Below are positions 34,478 to 43,252 of a stretch of 63,133 nucleotides of DNA, in pieces. The notes beneath the pieces were generated by a model, which saw only the letters and a program-made list of their open reading frames with translations, had not been told where the DNA came from and did no database searches. The first letter of the stretch is position 1. Every line of letters starts with the position of its first letter. Made by a program: the position numbers and the translations under genes. This DNA comes from Blautia sp. (GTDB lineage: Bacteria > Bacillota > Clostridia > Lachnospirales > Lachnospiraceae): contig JALEJS010000037.1 of assembly GCA_022769545.1 (NCBI GenBank), positions 1 to 63,133 on the forward strand. The letters are read 5' to 3'.

Positions 34478-34741
34478 GTGAGAATAGGACGCGTAGTAGG
34501 GAATATGGTCTCGGTGATCCATGATTCTCAGCATACAGGACACAAATTCCTTCTGGTTCATTTCTTTGACGACGATGGAAATCTGGTGGATAAAGGGGTG
34601 TTTGCCGATTCTGCCAATGCCGGTACAGGGGATCTTGTTCTGGTGTGTGAAGATGGGGATGCCGCCGAGATGATATTTGAACTGGATGGAGACGCAGTCG
34701 TTTTTGACGGTCTCATTCTGGGTGTGATTGATGGGCAATAA
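34478..34741 (+). CDS. BMC vertex shell protein, EutN/CcmL family, third copy
   Basis: About 87 aa from a GTG start at 34478, chosen because the product then begins RIGRVVGNMVSVIHDSQHTGHKFLLV, aligned with the second copy, and AGGAAAGGGG lies upstream. An ATG at 34442 in frame would add 12 residues and overlap the second gene. ADSANAGTGDLVLV is the standard pore loop. Three vertex paralogues in one operon is a feature of several metabolosomes. Confidence 0.9.
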   Translation: MRIGRVVGNMVSVIHDSQHTGHKFLLVHFFDDDGNLVDKGVFADSANAGTGDLVLVCEDGDAAEMIFELDGDAVVFDGLILGVIDGQ

Positions 34742-34775
34742 AAAATTATTTATAAAATAAGAAAGGAAAAACATT

Positions 34776-35051
34776 ATGGAAAAACAGGCATTGGGAATCG
34801 TTGAAACAAAAGGCTTATTAGCTTCGATCGAAGCCGGGGACGCAATGGCAAAGGCTGCAAATGTGGAACTGGTAGGCAAGGAAAAAGTTGGTGGCGGAAT
34901 TGTTACCATTATGGTACGCGGTGATGTTGGTGCCGTTAAGGCTGCTGTTGAGGCTGGTGCGGCAGCGGCAAGTCGTGTCGGTGAATTGCTTGGCACACAT
35001 GTCATTCCGAGACCACACGATGATGTTGAGAAGATCTTAGGAGATAAATAA
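34776..35051 (+). CDS. BMC hexamer shell protein (BMC-H, PduA/EutM type), first copy
   Basis: About 91 aa. One Pfam BMC domain: [59 protein letters not shown], then [14 protein letters not shown]. The loop KVGGGIV holds the pore residues (Gly-Gly), typical of small polar channels. Hexamers tile the shell facets. RBS AGAAAGGAAA. It is 70-75% identical by eye to the second hexamer gene at 50446, 15.4 kb away. Confidence 0.97.
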   Translation: MEKQALGIVETKGLLASIEAGDAMAKAANVELVGKEKVGGGIVTIMVRGDVGAVKAAVEAGAAAASRVGELLGTHVIPRPHDDVEKILGDK

Positions 35052-35080
35052 TTTTGTAAAAGAAAGCGAGTGAAGAACAA

Positions 35081-35782
35081 GTGGATAGAGAGATACTGAT
35101 TAATACCATTACCCAGGAAGTGATTCGTCAGGTACAGTCGCTGCAGGCTTCTCGTGGCGTATCGAGCGCACAGCCGGCATCTGTTTCCAGGGACGGCATT
35201 CTTCTCTCCGATATGAGACCTGGTGTAAAGCTTACCGAGATCCTGCGCCTGCTGGAGAAAGCAAAATCAAATGGCTGCGGAATATGCGTGCCGCAGTGGT
35301 TTGTCTCCAGTGTTAAGGAAAATCTGAATGGTGCAAAAACCAAAATTGCGACGATTATCGGTCTTCCGGATGGAACCAATTCTCCGCTGGCGAAATATGC
35401 GGAGATCAAGCAGGCAGTTGCCGGCGGTGTAAATATGGTTCTGGTACCGGTCAATATGGATCTGTGTAAAGCCGGAGATATCAAAGGGGTTCAGAAAGAT
35501 CTGGCGGAAAGCATTACTGCTTCCAGAGGAAAAGCAGAATCTGCTGCCATCATTGAAGTGAGAGAACTCGATGTAAATACCCTGACAGAAACGGCAAAGG
35601 CATGTGTGGCAGCCGGCGCGGATGGCGTGATTCTTTCGGCTGTTACCGGAGGAACGGTCAGAGCGGATGTTGTCCGTGACCTGAAGTCGAAGGGACTGAA
35701 GACGGGTGTGATCGGCGGAGTGACCGGAAGAGAGGCAGAGTTCAAAAATGCCGGCGCAGACTGGCTGATCGTAAGAGGATGA
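35081..35782 (+). CDS. DeoC-like aldolase homologue with BMC encapsulation peptide, catalytic Lys missing
   Basis: About 233 aa from a GTG start at 35081. Residues 1-22 (DREILINTITQEVIRQVQSL) form an amphipathic helix of the kind that targets cargo into BMCs, then an Ala/Ser linker. The rest follows the deoxyribose-phosphate aldolase barrel: IATIIGLPDGTN, GVNMVLVPVNMD, AAIIEVRELD, AGADGVILSAVTGG, GVIGGVTG. In DeoC the Schiff-base Lys sits in the IKTSTG-type strand; here the matching position is a Leu (ILSAVTG). The second active-site Lys (GFKPAGG) is also absent (GVIGGVTG). The protein is therefore likely cargo with altered or lost aldolase activity. Confidence 0.78.
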   Translation: MDREILINTITQEVIRQVQSLQASRGVSSAQPASVSRDGILLSDMRPGVKLTEILRLLEKAKSNGCGICVPQWFVSSVKENLNGAKTKIATIIGLPDGTNSPLAKYAEIKQAVAGGVNMVLVPVNMDLCKAGDIKGVQKDLAESITASRGKAESAAIIEVRELDVNTLTETAKACVAAGADGVILSAVTGGTVRADVVRDLKSKGLKTGVIGGVTGREAEFKNAGADWLIVRG

Positions 35783-35881
35783 TCATTGGCAGCTAATCAT
35801 TCGAAAGATGAAACAGGTGTCTTCAGTCAGTGAACATCCGGGAACTGAAAAAATGATTGAATATTGATAGGAGATGATACT

Positions 35882-36955
35882 ATGGCAGAAACAATGAAAG
35901 CGGTTGTGAAATATGAGCCGGGTATTGATAAAATGGAACTCCGTGAAGTGCCTGTTCCGGAAATCGGAGACGATGACGTTTTAGTGGAAGTGAAATATGC
36001 AGGTGTCTGTGGTTCTGACATTGCGTTCTTTGACGGCCATCATGAAAATATTCTGTTTCCGCCTGTAATCCTGGGACATGAGTTTTCGGGAGTTGTCGCA
36101 AAGGTTGGAAAAAATGTAACAAAATGGAAAGTCGGGGACAGAGTTGTATCCGATAACACAGGAACAGCCTGCGGAGAGTGTTATGCGTGCAGCACAGCCG
36201 ATTATCTGTCATGTGAGCATCGCCTCGGCATCGGCTACGGTATGGACGGCGGCTGGGCAAAATATGTCAAGATTCTTGGCAAGACACTGGCGGTATTTCC
36301 GAACAGTCTTATGAGAATCCCGGACTGCATGAGCTTTGAGGAAGCAGCCGTTATGGATCCTGCATGTAATGGATTTATGGCAGTGGTTCAGGAAGCAAAA
36401 TTAATGCCGGGTGAGTACTGCGCGGTGTTTGGTCTCGGTGCCCTCGGTCAGTTCAGCATTCAGGCAGCAAGAGCAGCCGGTGCGGCAAAGATCATTGCGA
36501 TCGGTCTTGAGGCAGACGGAGAACGATTTGAGCTGGCGAAACATCACGGTGCAACGCATTGCATCATGAGTGACAAATGTGATCTGCATGCGGAAGTAAT
36601 GAAGATTACAAACGGCGAAGGTGTAGCCGTTGTGGCAGATGCAGCCGGTGTGAATCCGGTTCTCAACCAGGCGGTTTCGATTACCCGCCCGGCCGGCACG
36701 ATCGTTAAGATCGGTTATGACGCAAGACCATATGGAGCTTCCCTGGATCCGATCATCGACAAGGCGGTAAATATCAAAGGTCATTTCGGATATGACTGGG
36801 TATCCTGGAGAAGTGTATTCAATCTGATTGAAGCCGGAAAATGGGATAATAAGACGATCATTTCCCACAAACTTCCTCTTTCCCAGTATCGTGAGGCGAT
36901 TCAGCTCTACAAAGAGAGAAAGAGCATGAAAGTAGTATTATATCCGGAAGACTGA
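35882..36955 (+). CDS. Zinc-dependent medium-chain alcohol/polyol dehydrogenase
   Basis: About 357 aa; start 35882 lies 8 bp after AGGAG. Catalytic zinc region CGSDIAFFDGHH and GHEFSGVV; structural zinc cysteines CGECYACSTADYLSC (C-x2-C-x2-C-x7-C). The Rossmann turn is FGLGALGQFSIQAARAAG. The subgroup resembles sorbitol, threonine and galactitol-phosphate dehydrogenases. No encapsulation tail is evident, so it may act outside the shell, oxidising a sugar or polyol. It follows the DeoC-like gene by ~100 bp in the BMC operon. Confidence 0.92.
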   Translation: MAETMKAVVKYEPGIDKMELREVPVPEIGDDDVLVEVKYAGVCGSDIAFFDGHHENILFPPVILGHEFSGVVAKVGKNVTKWKVGDRVVSDNTGTACGECYACSTADYLSCEHRLGIGYGMDGGWAKYVKILGKTLAVFPNSLMRIPDCMSFEEAAVMDPACNGFMAVVQEAKLMPGEYCAVFGLGALGQFSIQAARAAGAAKIIAIGLEADGERFELAKHHGATHCIMSDKCDLHAEVMKITNGEGVAVVADAAGVNPVLNQAVSITRPAGTIVKIGYDARPYGASLDPIIDKAVNIKGHFGYDWVSWRSVFNLIEAGKWDNKTIISHKLPLSQYREAIQLYKERKSMKVVLYPED

Positions 36956-36993
36956 TTTTAATACGAAAGTAAACAAAGCAGGAGGCGAACGTT

Positions 36994-38037
36994 TTGGAGA
37001 TATATATTTGTGCGGATTTTTCGCAGGACGGAATTGAAACACTGAAAGCCGCAGGACACACGGTCAGAACGGGCGGTTGGGGATATACAGGCGATATTCT
37101 TACCGAAGATGAACTGATCAGAGAAATCGGTAACGCGGAAGTCCTGATTGTCGGTTATGAAGAGGTTACAAAGAAAGTTATTGATCAGACGAGATTAAAA
37201 GTTATTTCTTCGATCAGAGGAGGCCCGAGGGCAAACATTGATGTGGATTATGCGACGGAAAAGGGAATTCCCGTGTTCTTTACGTTTGGCCGTGAGGCAC
37301 TTCCGGTAGCAGATTTTACCTTTGGTCAGATTCTTGCTCTTACAAGAAAGATTGCCCGTGCGGACGAAGAGCTGCGCCGTGGTGTGTTTACCGCACCCGC
37401 AGGAGACTTCGGAAGTGACAAAGATGTGATCTGGGATATGAATGCGGAAGGTCCGTGGCAGTCCCGTAAGGGAATCGAGCTGGAGGGTAAAACGATCGGT
37501 CTGATCGGCTTTGGTACCGTCGGCAAACAGGTTGCCAGAAGAGCACAGGGCTTCGGCATGAATGTCATGGTTTACGATCCGTATCAGAAGGCAGAAGTCA
37601 TTGCGGCAGCCGGATGCCAGAAGTCGGAACTGAACAATCTGCTTCGCAATGCGGACATTATTACATGCCATGCGAAAGTAAATGACAGCAACAAGGGCAT
37701 GATCGGAAAAGAGCAGTTTGAAATGATGAAGGATGGCGTGTATCTGATCAACAATGCACGTGCCGGTCTGATTCAGGAAGAAGCACTGAGGGAAGCATTA
37801 AGAAGCGGAAAGCTGGGCGGCCTTGCTCTTGACGTATTCCATCAGGAACCGATCAAACGTGACGATGAATACTTTGATTACCCGAACGTGGTACTGACAC
37901 CGCATATTGCCGGTGCGGGCCGTGATGTAATTTATCTGCAGTCTGTTATGCTGGTGAATGATCTGCTTCTGTACTTTGCAGGCGGAATTCCGAAGCCTGT
38001 GGTGAACCCGGAAGTATTCAAAAAAATCGGACGTTAA
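36994..38037 (+). CDS. D-2-hydroxyacid dehydrogenase (SerA-like)
   Basis: About 347 aa from a TTG start at 36994, 8 bp after AGGAGG. NAD domain GKTIGLIGFGTVGKQVARRA; catalytic Arg in INNARAGLIQ, Glu in FHQEPI, His in VLTPHIAGAG. It reduces a 2-keto acid or oxidises a D-2-hydroxy acid. There is no ACT domain, so it is not classical SerA. In the BMC operon it could act on a sugar acid or its cleavage product. Confidence 0.9.
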   Translation: MEIYICADFSQDGIETLKAAGHTVRTGGWGYTGDILTEDELIREIGNAEVLIVGYEEVTKKVIDQTRLKVISSIRGGPRANIDVDYATEKGIPVFFTFGREALPVADFTFGQILALTRKIARADEELRRGVFTAPAGDFGSDKDVIWDMNAEGPWQSRKGIELEGKTIGLIGFGTVGKQVARRAQGFGMNVMVYDPYQKAEVIAAAGCQKSELNNLLRNADIITCHAKVNDSNKGMIGKEQFEMMKDGVYLINNARAGLIQEEALREALRSGKLGGLALDVFHQEPIKRDDEYFDYPNVVLTPHIAGAGRDVIYLQSVMLVNDLLLYFAGGIPKPVVNPEVFKKIGR

Positions 38038-38055
38038 AAAGGAGGAAGGGTAAAA

Positions 38056-39033
38056 ATGCCGCTTAGTAAGACATTAGATATTTTACAGGATTGTGAACGG
38101 CGTGGCTATGCAGTGGGCGCATTTAATATCAATGGACTGGATCAGCCACAGCATCTGATTAAACAGGCAGAAAAACTGGGTTCTCCTATTATCATGGTAG
38201 AACCGGGTGTGATTGAGCCGTATGTTGATTTTGAGGATTTTGCACTGGTGACAGCCCGTGCCGCCAAAAAGGCAAGTGTTCCGGTTGGTATCCATCTGAG
38301 TCACGGACTTGATCTGGAACAGGTGGAAAGAGCGTGCAAGGCAGGATTCACCTCGGTGATGTACGACGGTTCCAAGCTTCCTTATGAAGAGAATGTAAGG
38401 AATACAAAGATTGCGGTTGCGCTTGGAAAACGATTCGGCTGCGCGGTAGAGGGCGAGCTCGGGGCATTGGGTTCCAGCTTTGTTGACATAAAGGAGACGA
38501 TGACAGATCCGGAGCAGGCAAGAGACTATGTTGCCAGAACAGGCATTGACATCCTGGCAGTCTCGGTAGGAAACGCACATGGATTCTATAAAGGAACTCC
38601 AAATCTTGATTTCGGCAGACTGGCAGAGATCAGACGTGCACTGATGACTTACAATTGTCATCTCACCCTGCACGGAGGCACAGGAATTCCGGCGGATCAT
38701 ATTCAGAGAAGTATCCAGCTGGGAATCTCCAAGATCTGTATTTATACAGAAATGTGTCATGTCGGCAAGAAAAATGTTAAAGAGTATCTTCAGAAGAATC
38801 CGGAATATGCAGGAAACTTTGATATTCCGGAGATGATTAAATCTGTGATGGATGGTTTTGCAAGCGCAGAAGCGGACTGCATGAATATGTTCTTCAGTAC
38901 AGGTAAATGCGGTACCGTTCAGACTGCAGATGCAATTCCGCAGAATACGGATCTCGGACCGGAATATCCATCACTTCCGGCATTAAATCCCGGATATCAT
39001 TCGACAGGGGGATACTGGGACAGAAACCTTTAA
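38056..39033 (+). CDS. Class II aldolase homologue with altered active site
   Basis: About 325 aa. The overall fold matches class II fructose/tagatose-bisphosphate aldolases: GYAVGAFNINGL, AGFTSVMYDGS, EENVRNTK, VEGELGALG, VGNAHGFYKG, LHGGTGIP. Zinc ligands (second His of HLSHG, His of NAHG, His of LHGG, Glu of EGELG) are kept. The catalytic Asp of the usual HLDHG is Ser here (HLSHG), and the substrate-binding Asn of the usual KINVNTE strand is replaced (KICIYTE). The extra ~35 C-terminal residues (NPGYHSTGGYWDRNL) are not typical. Ordinary aldol cleavage is doubtful; epimerisation, isomerisation or an altered lyase reaction is possible. Confidence 0.85.
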   Translation: MPLSKTLDILQDCERRGYAVGAFNINGLDQPQHLIKQAEKLGSPIIMVEPGVIEPYVDFEDFALVTARAAKKASVPVGIHLSHGLDLEQVERACKAGFTSVMYDGSKLPYEENVRNTKIAVALGKRFGCAVEGELGALGSSFVDIKETMTDPEQARDYVARTGIDILAVSVGNAHGFYKGTPNLDFGRLAEIRRALMTYNCHLTLHGGTGIPADHIQRSIQLGISKICIYTEMCHVGKKNVKEYLQKNPEYAGNFDIPEMIKSVMDGFASAEADCMNMFFSTGKCGTVQTADAIPQNTDLGPEYPSLPALNPGYHSTGGYWDRNL

Positions 39034-39061
39034 TACCTTTCAATAGAAGGGAGGACGGGCA

Positions 39062-40564
39062 ATGCGTTTTTTGGGCGTTGATATGGGTACTTCCGGATGT
39101 AAGGCAGTCATTTTCGATGAGGACTGGGATATTATCTGTCAGGCCTATCGCGAATATCCTACATATTTTCCGGGCGAGGGCTTAATGGAAATCGAACCGG
39201 CGCTGGTATGGGAGAATATCCGCGCAGTGATCAGAGAGGCAAATGCAAAAGCAGATGAACCGGTGACCGCACTGGCAGTATCTGCGATCGGAGATGTGAT
39301 CATCCCGGTGGACAAAGACGGAAACTGTCACAGAAAATATGCGATTATCGACTTTGATCCCCGTGGAGAAGACGAAATAACAAAATTTGCAGAAACGTTC
39401 GGAAGAGAGAAATTTTTCCAGATCAGCGGAATGCCTCCGCTTTTTATCGGAAGTCTGGCTAAAATTCTCTGGATCAGGGAAAATGAACCGGATATTTTTG
39501 CAAACACAGCCAGATGGGCCACTTTTGAAGATTATATTATCCAGAAGATGGGACTCGATCCGATTGCGAGCTATTCGGAGCTGTCGCGTACCATGCTGTT
39601 TGATATCCGCAAGAGAAAATGGTCGGAAGAAATCTGCAGCGCAGTTCCGATCACACCGGATCAGCTTCCGATCGCCGCAGAATCGGGAACGGTTGCAGGG
39701 ACATTGTCACCTGAAATGTGCGAAGACCTGGGCTTCCCGCAGCCCGTGCTGGTTGCTGTGGGCGGACATGATATGGTCTGTGCCGCGATCGGTGCCGGAC
39801 TGGATGAAAATGAACCGGGTACTGCAGTTGACATTGCCGGTACCATTGAGGGTGTCGTTGTTGCACTGAAAGAGTGCAATACATCCATGGAAATGTGTGA
39901 TCAGGCTTTTTCCTGCTATGTGGGTTACAAGGATTATGTGACATTTTCCGTGAATCTGACAGCCGGGTGCATTACCAGGTGGTACCGGGATATGATCGTT
40001 CCGGATGATTACCGGATGTGTAAGGAAGAGGGCATCAATTTCTATGAGTACATGCAGAGAACCATGAAGGAAGACGAGCCGGGAAGCGTGTATCTTCTTC
40101 CGCATTTTTCCGGAAGCGGCAATCCGTTTTTTGATGCAAATGCCAAAGGGGCTTTGTATGGACTGACTACCGATACACAGAGAGCGGATATTGGCCGGGC
40201 TCTTGTGGAAGGACTGGCATATGAAGTGAAAATGCAGCTGGATGCATTCGAAAAAGCCGGTATCCGGATTGATACCCTGCGGGCAGTCGGCGGTGGTGCT
40301 GCCATTGACAGACAGCTTCAGCTGAAGGCAAACATCACAGGCAAAAAGATCATCAAATGCAGTGTCACGGAAGGTTCCGCGATGGGAGCGGCAGTGTATG
40401 CGGCGATTGCAGCAGGCGCAATGGAGCATCCGGGTGAAATTAAAAATTATGCAGCAGGGAAAGAGAAAGTGTTTGTCCCTGATGAGCAGAGTACCAAGAA
40501 ATTTGAAAAAGCATATGAGACATACAGAAAACTGGCATATGGAATTCATGATATAGAGCAGTAG
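39062..40564 (+). CDS. FGGY family carbohydrate kinase
   Basis: About 500 aa, the usual length. ATP-dependent phosphorylation of a sugar or polyol. N-terminal phosphate motif FLGVDMGTSGCKAVIFD, central VAVGGHDMVCAAIGAG and the FGGY-C signature region LRAVGGGAAIDRQLQLKANITGKKI with the ADP-binding loop. It falls among xylulokinase/gluconokinase/erythritol-kinase-like members and cannot be assigned to one substrate. It directly precedes the sugar importer genes, so it likely phosphorylates the imported compound. Confidence 0.92.
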   Translation: MRFLGVDMGTSGCKAVIFDEDWDIICQAYREYPTYFPGEGLMEIEPALVWENIRAVIREANAKADEPVTALAVSAIGDVIIPVDKDGNCHRKYAIIDFDPRGEDEITKFAETFGREKFFQISGMPPLFIGSLAKILWIRENEPDIFANTARWATFEDYIIQKMGLDPIASYSELSRTMLFDIRKRKWSEEICSAVPITPDQLPIAAESGTVAGTLSPEMCEDLGFPQPVLVAVGGHDMVCAAIGAGLDENEPGTAVDIAGTIEGVVVALKECNTSMEMCDQAFSCYVGYKDYVTFSVNLTAGCITRWYRDMIVPDDYRMCKEEGINFYEYMQRTMKEDEPGSVYLLPHFSGSGNPFFDANAKGALYGLTTDTQRADIGRALVEGLAYEVKMQLDAFEKAGIRIDTLRAVGGGAAIDRQLQLKANITGKKIIKCSVTEGSAMGAAVYAAIAAGAMEHPGEIKNYAAGKEKVFVPDEQSTKKFEKAYETYRKLAYGIHDIEQ

Positions 40565-40593
40565 ATCTGTATCACAGACAGGAGGGAAAGCGC

Positions 40594-42084
40594 TTGGCTG
40601 AATATATATTGGAACTGAAAAATATTGGCAAGACCTTTTCCGGTGTTAATGTCCTTAGAGGAATCAATCTCCAGCTGAAAAGGGGAGAGGTGCATGTTCT
40701 GCTTGGTGAGAACGGTGCCGGCAAATCTACGCTGATCAAAATCATCAGTGGATATCACCAGCCCGACAAAGGCGGTGAGATCTATGTAGAGGGTGAGAAA
40801 AAGGAATTTTCAGGCCCGAAACAGCCTAAGGACGTTGGTATCCACACAATCTATCAGGAGCTTACGCTTTGTAAGGATATGACTGTAGCGGAAAACATCG
40901 TGATTGACAAGCAGGATCAGTTTAAAGGTTTTTGGCTGAAAGGAAAAGAGTTCAGAAAAATTGCAGCTGATGTTTTAAAACGATTAGGCTCAGATATTTC
41001 ACCGGACGAAATGGTAAGAAATCTTTCGATTGCACAGCAGCAGATTGTTGAGATTGCAAAAGCAATCAGCGCGAACGCGAAAGTCGTGATCATGGATGAA
41101 CCGACGGCTTCGATCTCGCAGAAGGATTCCGCCAGACTGCTGGAAATTGTCAAACAGCTGAGAGATGAAGGCGTTACCATTATCTATATCTCTCACAGAC
41201 TTCAGGAAATTGCGGAAATCGCGGATCGCATCACCATCCTCCGGGACGGCAGCCAGATCGATACCGTTGTTAACCAGGCGGTTACGGAGCAGGAGCTGAT
41301 TTCCATGATGGTTGGCCGTGAAATCAAGGATGCGTATACAAAGGTGGAAGTGGAGCTTGGGGAAGTCGTTCTCAAAGTGGAGCATCTCAGTTCCGATGTG
41401 TTTTCAGATATCTCATTTGAATTACATAAAGGAGAAATATTTGGTTTCGGCGGTCTGGTCGGATCGAAAAGAACGGAGGTGCTTGAGACCATTTTCGGGC
41501 TTCGTCCCATGACGGGAGGAAGAATCTGGCTGTTCGGGGAAGAATATGTTCCCACAAATCCGGGGCAGGCCATTTCCAAAGGCATGGCATTTGTCACCGA
41601 GGACAGGAAGAAGACCGGTTTGGTACTGTGTCGTCCTATTTTTGATAACTTAAGCATGCTGAATGCAAAGGATAAAACAAACAAATTAGGTTTCCTTGAT
41701 TTCAAAGGGCTTCGCAGCCTGGCGCAGGGACAGAGAGAGGCACTGAACATTCGTATTTCCAGCATGGATCTGGCGGTGCAGACGCTTTCCGGTGGAAATC
41801 AGCAGAAGGTTGCCCTTGGAAAATGGCTGGATTCCAAACCGAAAATCATCTTATTCGACGAACCGACACGCGGTATTGATATTGGTGCAAAAGCTGAAAT
41901 ATATAAGATTATGGCTAAGCTGGTACAGGAAGGTGTGTCAATTATCATGGTTTCCTCTGAATTGCCTGAGCTAATCAGTGTGGCTGACAATATTCTTGTA
42001 ATGCGTGAGGGCGTTATGAAGGGAATTCTCAGCAAGGGTGAGATCGATCAGGAACGGGTAATGAGTTTTGCAACAGCGGGTTAA
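40594..42084 (+). CDS. Sugar ABC transporter ATPase (RbsA/MglA type)
   Basis: About 496 aa from a TTG start at 40594 (GGAGGGAAAGCGC upstream). Two ATPase halves in tandem: first with Walker A GENGAGKSTL, VIMDEPTASIS; second with the degenerate Walker A GGLVGSKRTE, signature LSGGNQQKV and ILFDEPTRGID. This architecture is diagnostic of ribose/galactose-class importers. It powers uptake with the permease just downstream and with one or both of the binding proteins at 43253 and 48401. Confidence 0.95.
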   Translation: MAEYILELKNIGKTFSGVNVLRGINLQLKRGEVHVLLGENGAGKSTLIKIISGYHQPDKGGEIYVEGEKKEFSGPKQPKDVGIHTIYQELTLCKDMTVAENIVIDKQDQFKGFWLKGKEFRKIAADVLKRLGSDISPDEMVRNLSIAQQQIVEIAKAISANAKVVIMDEPTASISQKDSARLLEIVKQLRDEGVTIIYISHRLQEIAEIADRITILRDGSQIDTVVNQAVTEQELISMMVGREIKDAYTKVEVELGEVVLKVEHLSSDVFSDISFELHKGEIFGFGGLVGSKRTEVLETIFGLRPMTGGRIWLFGEEYVPTNPGQAISKGMAFVTEDRKKTGLVLCRPIFDNLSMLNAKDKTNKLGFLDFKGLRSLAQGQREALNIRISSMDLAVQTLSGGNQQKVALGKWLDSKPKIILFDEPTRGIDIGAKAEIYKIMAKLVQEGVSIIMVSSELPELISVADNILVMREGVMKGILSKGEIDQERVMSFATAG

Positions 42085-42108
42085 TGATTACAGTTAGGAG
42101 GAAACAAT

Positions 42109-43077
42109 ATGAAATCGAAAGGCTCCCGTATCGGGCAGTTTTGCATCAAGTACAGAACTGTTTTAATTCTTGTCGCATTGATTATCGTGTTTACATGTCT
42201 GAATCCTGTGTTTGTGAACGGGAAAAATGTTCTGAACATGTTAAAACGAATGAGCTATGTAGCGCTTACCGCATATGGAATCACGTTTATTCTGACAATG
42301 GGCGAGCTGGATATGTCCGGTGGATCCATGGCGGCACTGGTAGGCGTTGTTCTTGCAACCCTGCTGAATAAGGGGGTTCCGCTTGGACTGGCACTCATCA
42401 TCGTGATCGTGATGGGCGCGCTCGGAGGAACACTCAATGCGCTGATCAACATTTATGGTAAAATCAATGCTTTCCTGGTAACTCTTGCCACAATGAATAT
42501 TTATCGAGGCCTGGCTATGACCATCAGTAATGGCCGTACGATTCCGATAAAGAAGGAAAAGTTTGCGTTTATGTTCGGTAACGGAACATTATTTGGCGTG
42601 ATTCCGATGCCGGTTGTGATCATGCTGATTTTCTTTGTGATCTGTTTCCTTTTATATCATAAAACCAAGCTGGGTTATTATACGAAATGTATCGGCGGAA
42701 ACGTGGAAGCTGCAAAAGTAGCAGGTATCAATGTTGTCAGATATAAGATTATCGTGTTCACACTGGCAGGATTCCTGGCCGGCATGGCAGGGCTGATCCT
42801 TTCCGGTCTGATGAACGGCGGTATGTCGGATCTGGGCGAAACACTTTCCATGGATGCGATCGCGGCGTCTGTATTGGGTGGTACGGCGATCTCAGGTGGT
42901 ATCGGCAGCATGTGGGGAACGCTTGGCGGCGTACTTATCATGGGTTGTCTGAATGGTGGTATGTCTCTTCTCGGAGCACAGTCTCACCATCAGATGCTGG
43001 TAAAAGGACTTGTAATTATCTTTGCAGTATATCTGGACAATGTATTAAAAGATAAAACCGTTGTAACGAAAGACTGA
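42109..43077 (+). CDS. Sugar ABC transporter permease (RbsC type)
   Basis: About 322 aa, 8-10 membrane segments. Family signatures: GITFILTMGELDMSGGSMAALVG, YYTKCIGGNVEAAKVAGINV, and VLGGTAISGGIGSMWGTLGG near the C-terminus. RBS TTAGGAGGAAA, 24 bp after the ATPase gene. Only one permease is present although two binding proteins exist. Confidence 0.94.
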   Translation: MKSKGSRIGQFCIKYRTVLILVALIIVFTCLNPVFVNGKNVLNMLKRMSYVALTAYGITFILTMGELDMSGGSMAALVGVVLATLLNKGVPLGLALIIVIVMGALGGTLNALINIYGKINAFLVTLATMNIYRGLAMTISNGRTIPIKKEKFAFMFGNGTLFGVIPMPVVIMLIFFVICFLLYHKTKLGYYTKCIGGNVEAAKVAGINVVRYKIIVFTLAGFLAGMAGLILSGLMNGGMSDLGETLSMDAIAASVLGGTAISGGIGSMWGTLGGVLIMGCLNGGMSLLGAQSHHQMLVKGLVIIFAVYLDNVLKDKTVVTKD

Positions 43078-43252
43078 TCTTCAGCCGTTTTATCCACAAT
43101 CGAAACGGACCGGGACAGAACCGGGTAAAGTATTGTGGACTCTTATAAAGAGTATGGGATACAGGTACGGATCCATATCGTAAACGCCGGGTATGAAAAG
43201 GTGCCGGTATCCGGACACTACAAAATGAAAAGATTTTGCAGGAGGGTTTTTT

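Noticed and set aside
36994..38037. Assignment as serA (phosphoglycerate dehydrogenase)
   Set aside because: Context is sugar/BMC and there is no ACT domain or serC nearby, so only the broad family is named.
42084..42371. 95-aa open frame overlapping the RbsC-type gene
   Set aside because: It overlaps a clear permease in another frame, and its sequence resembles no family.
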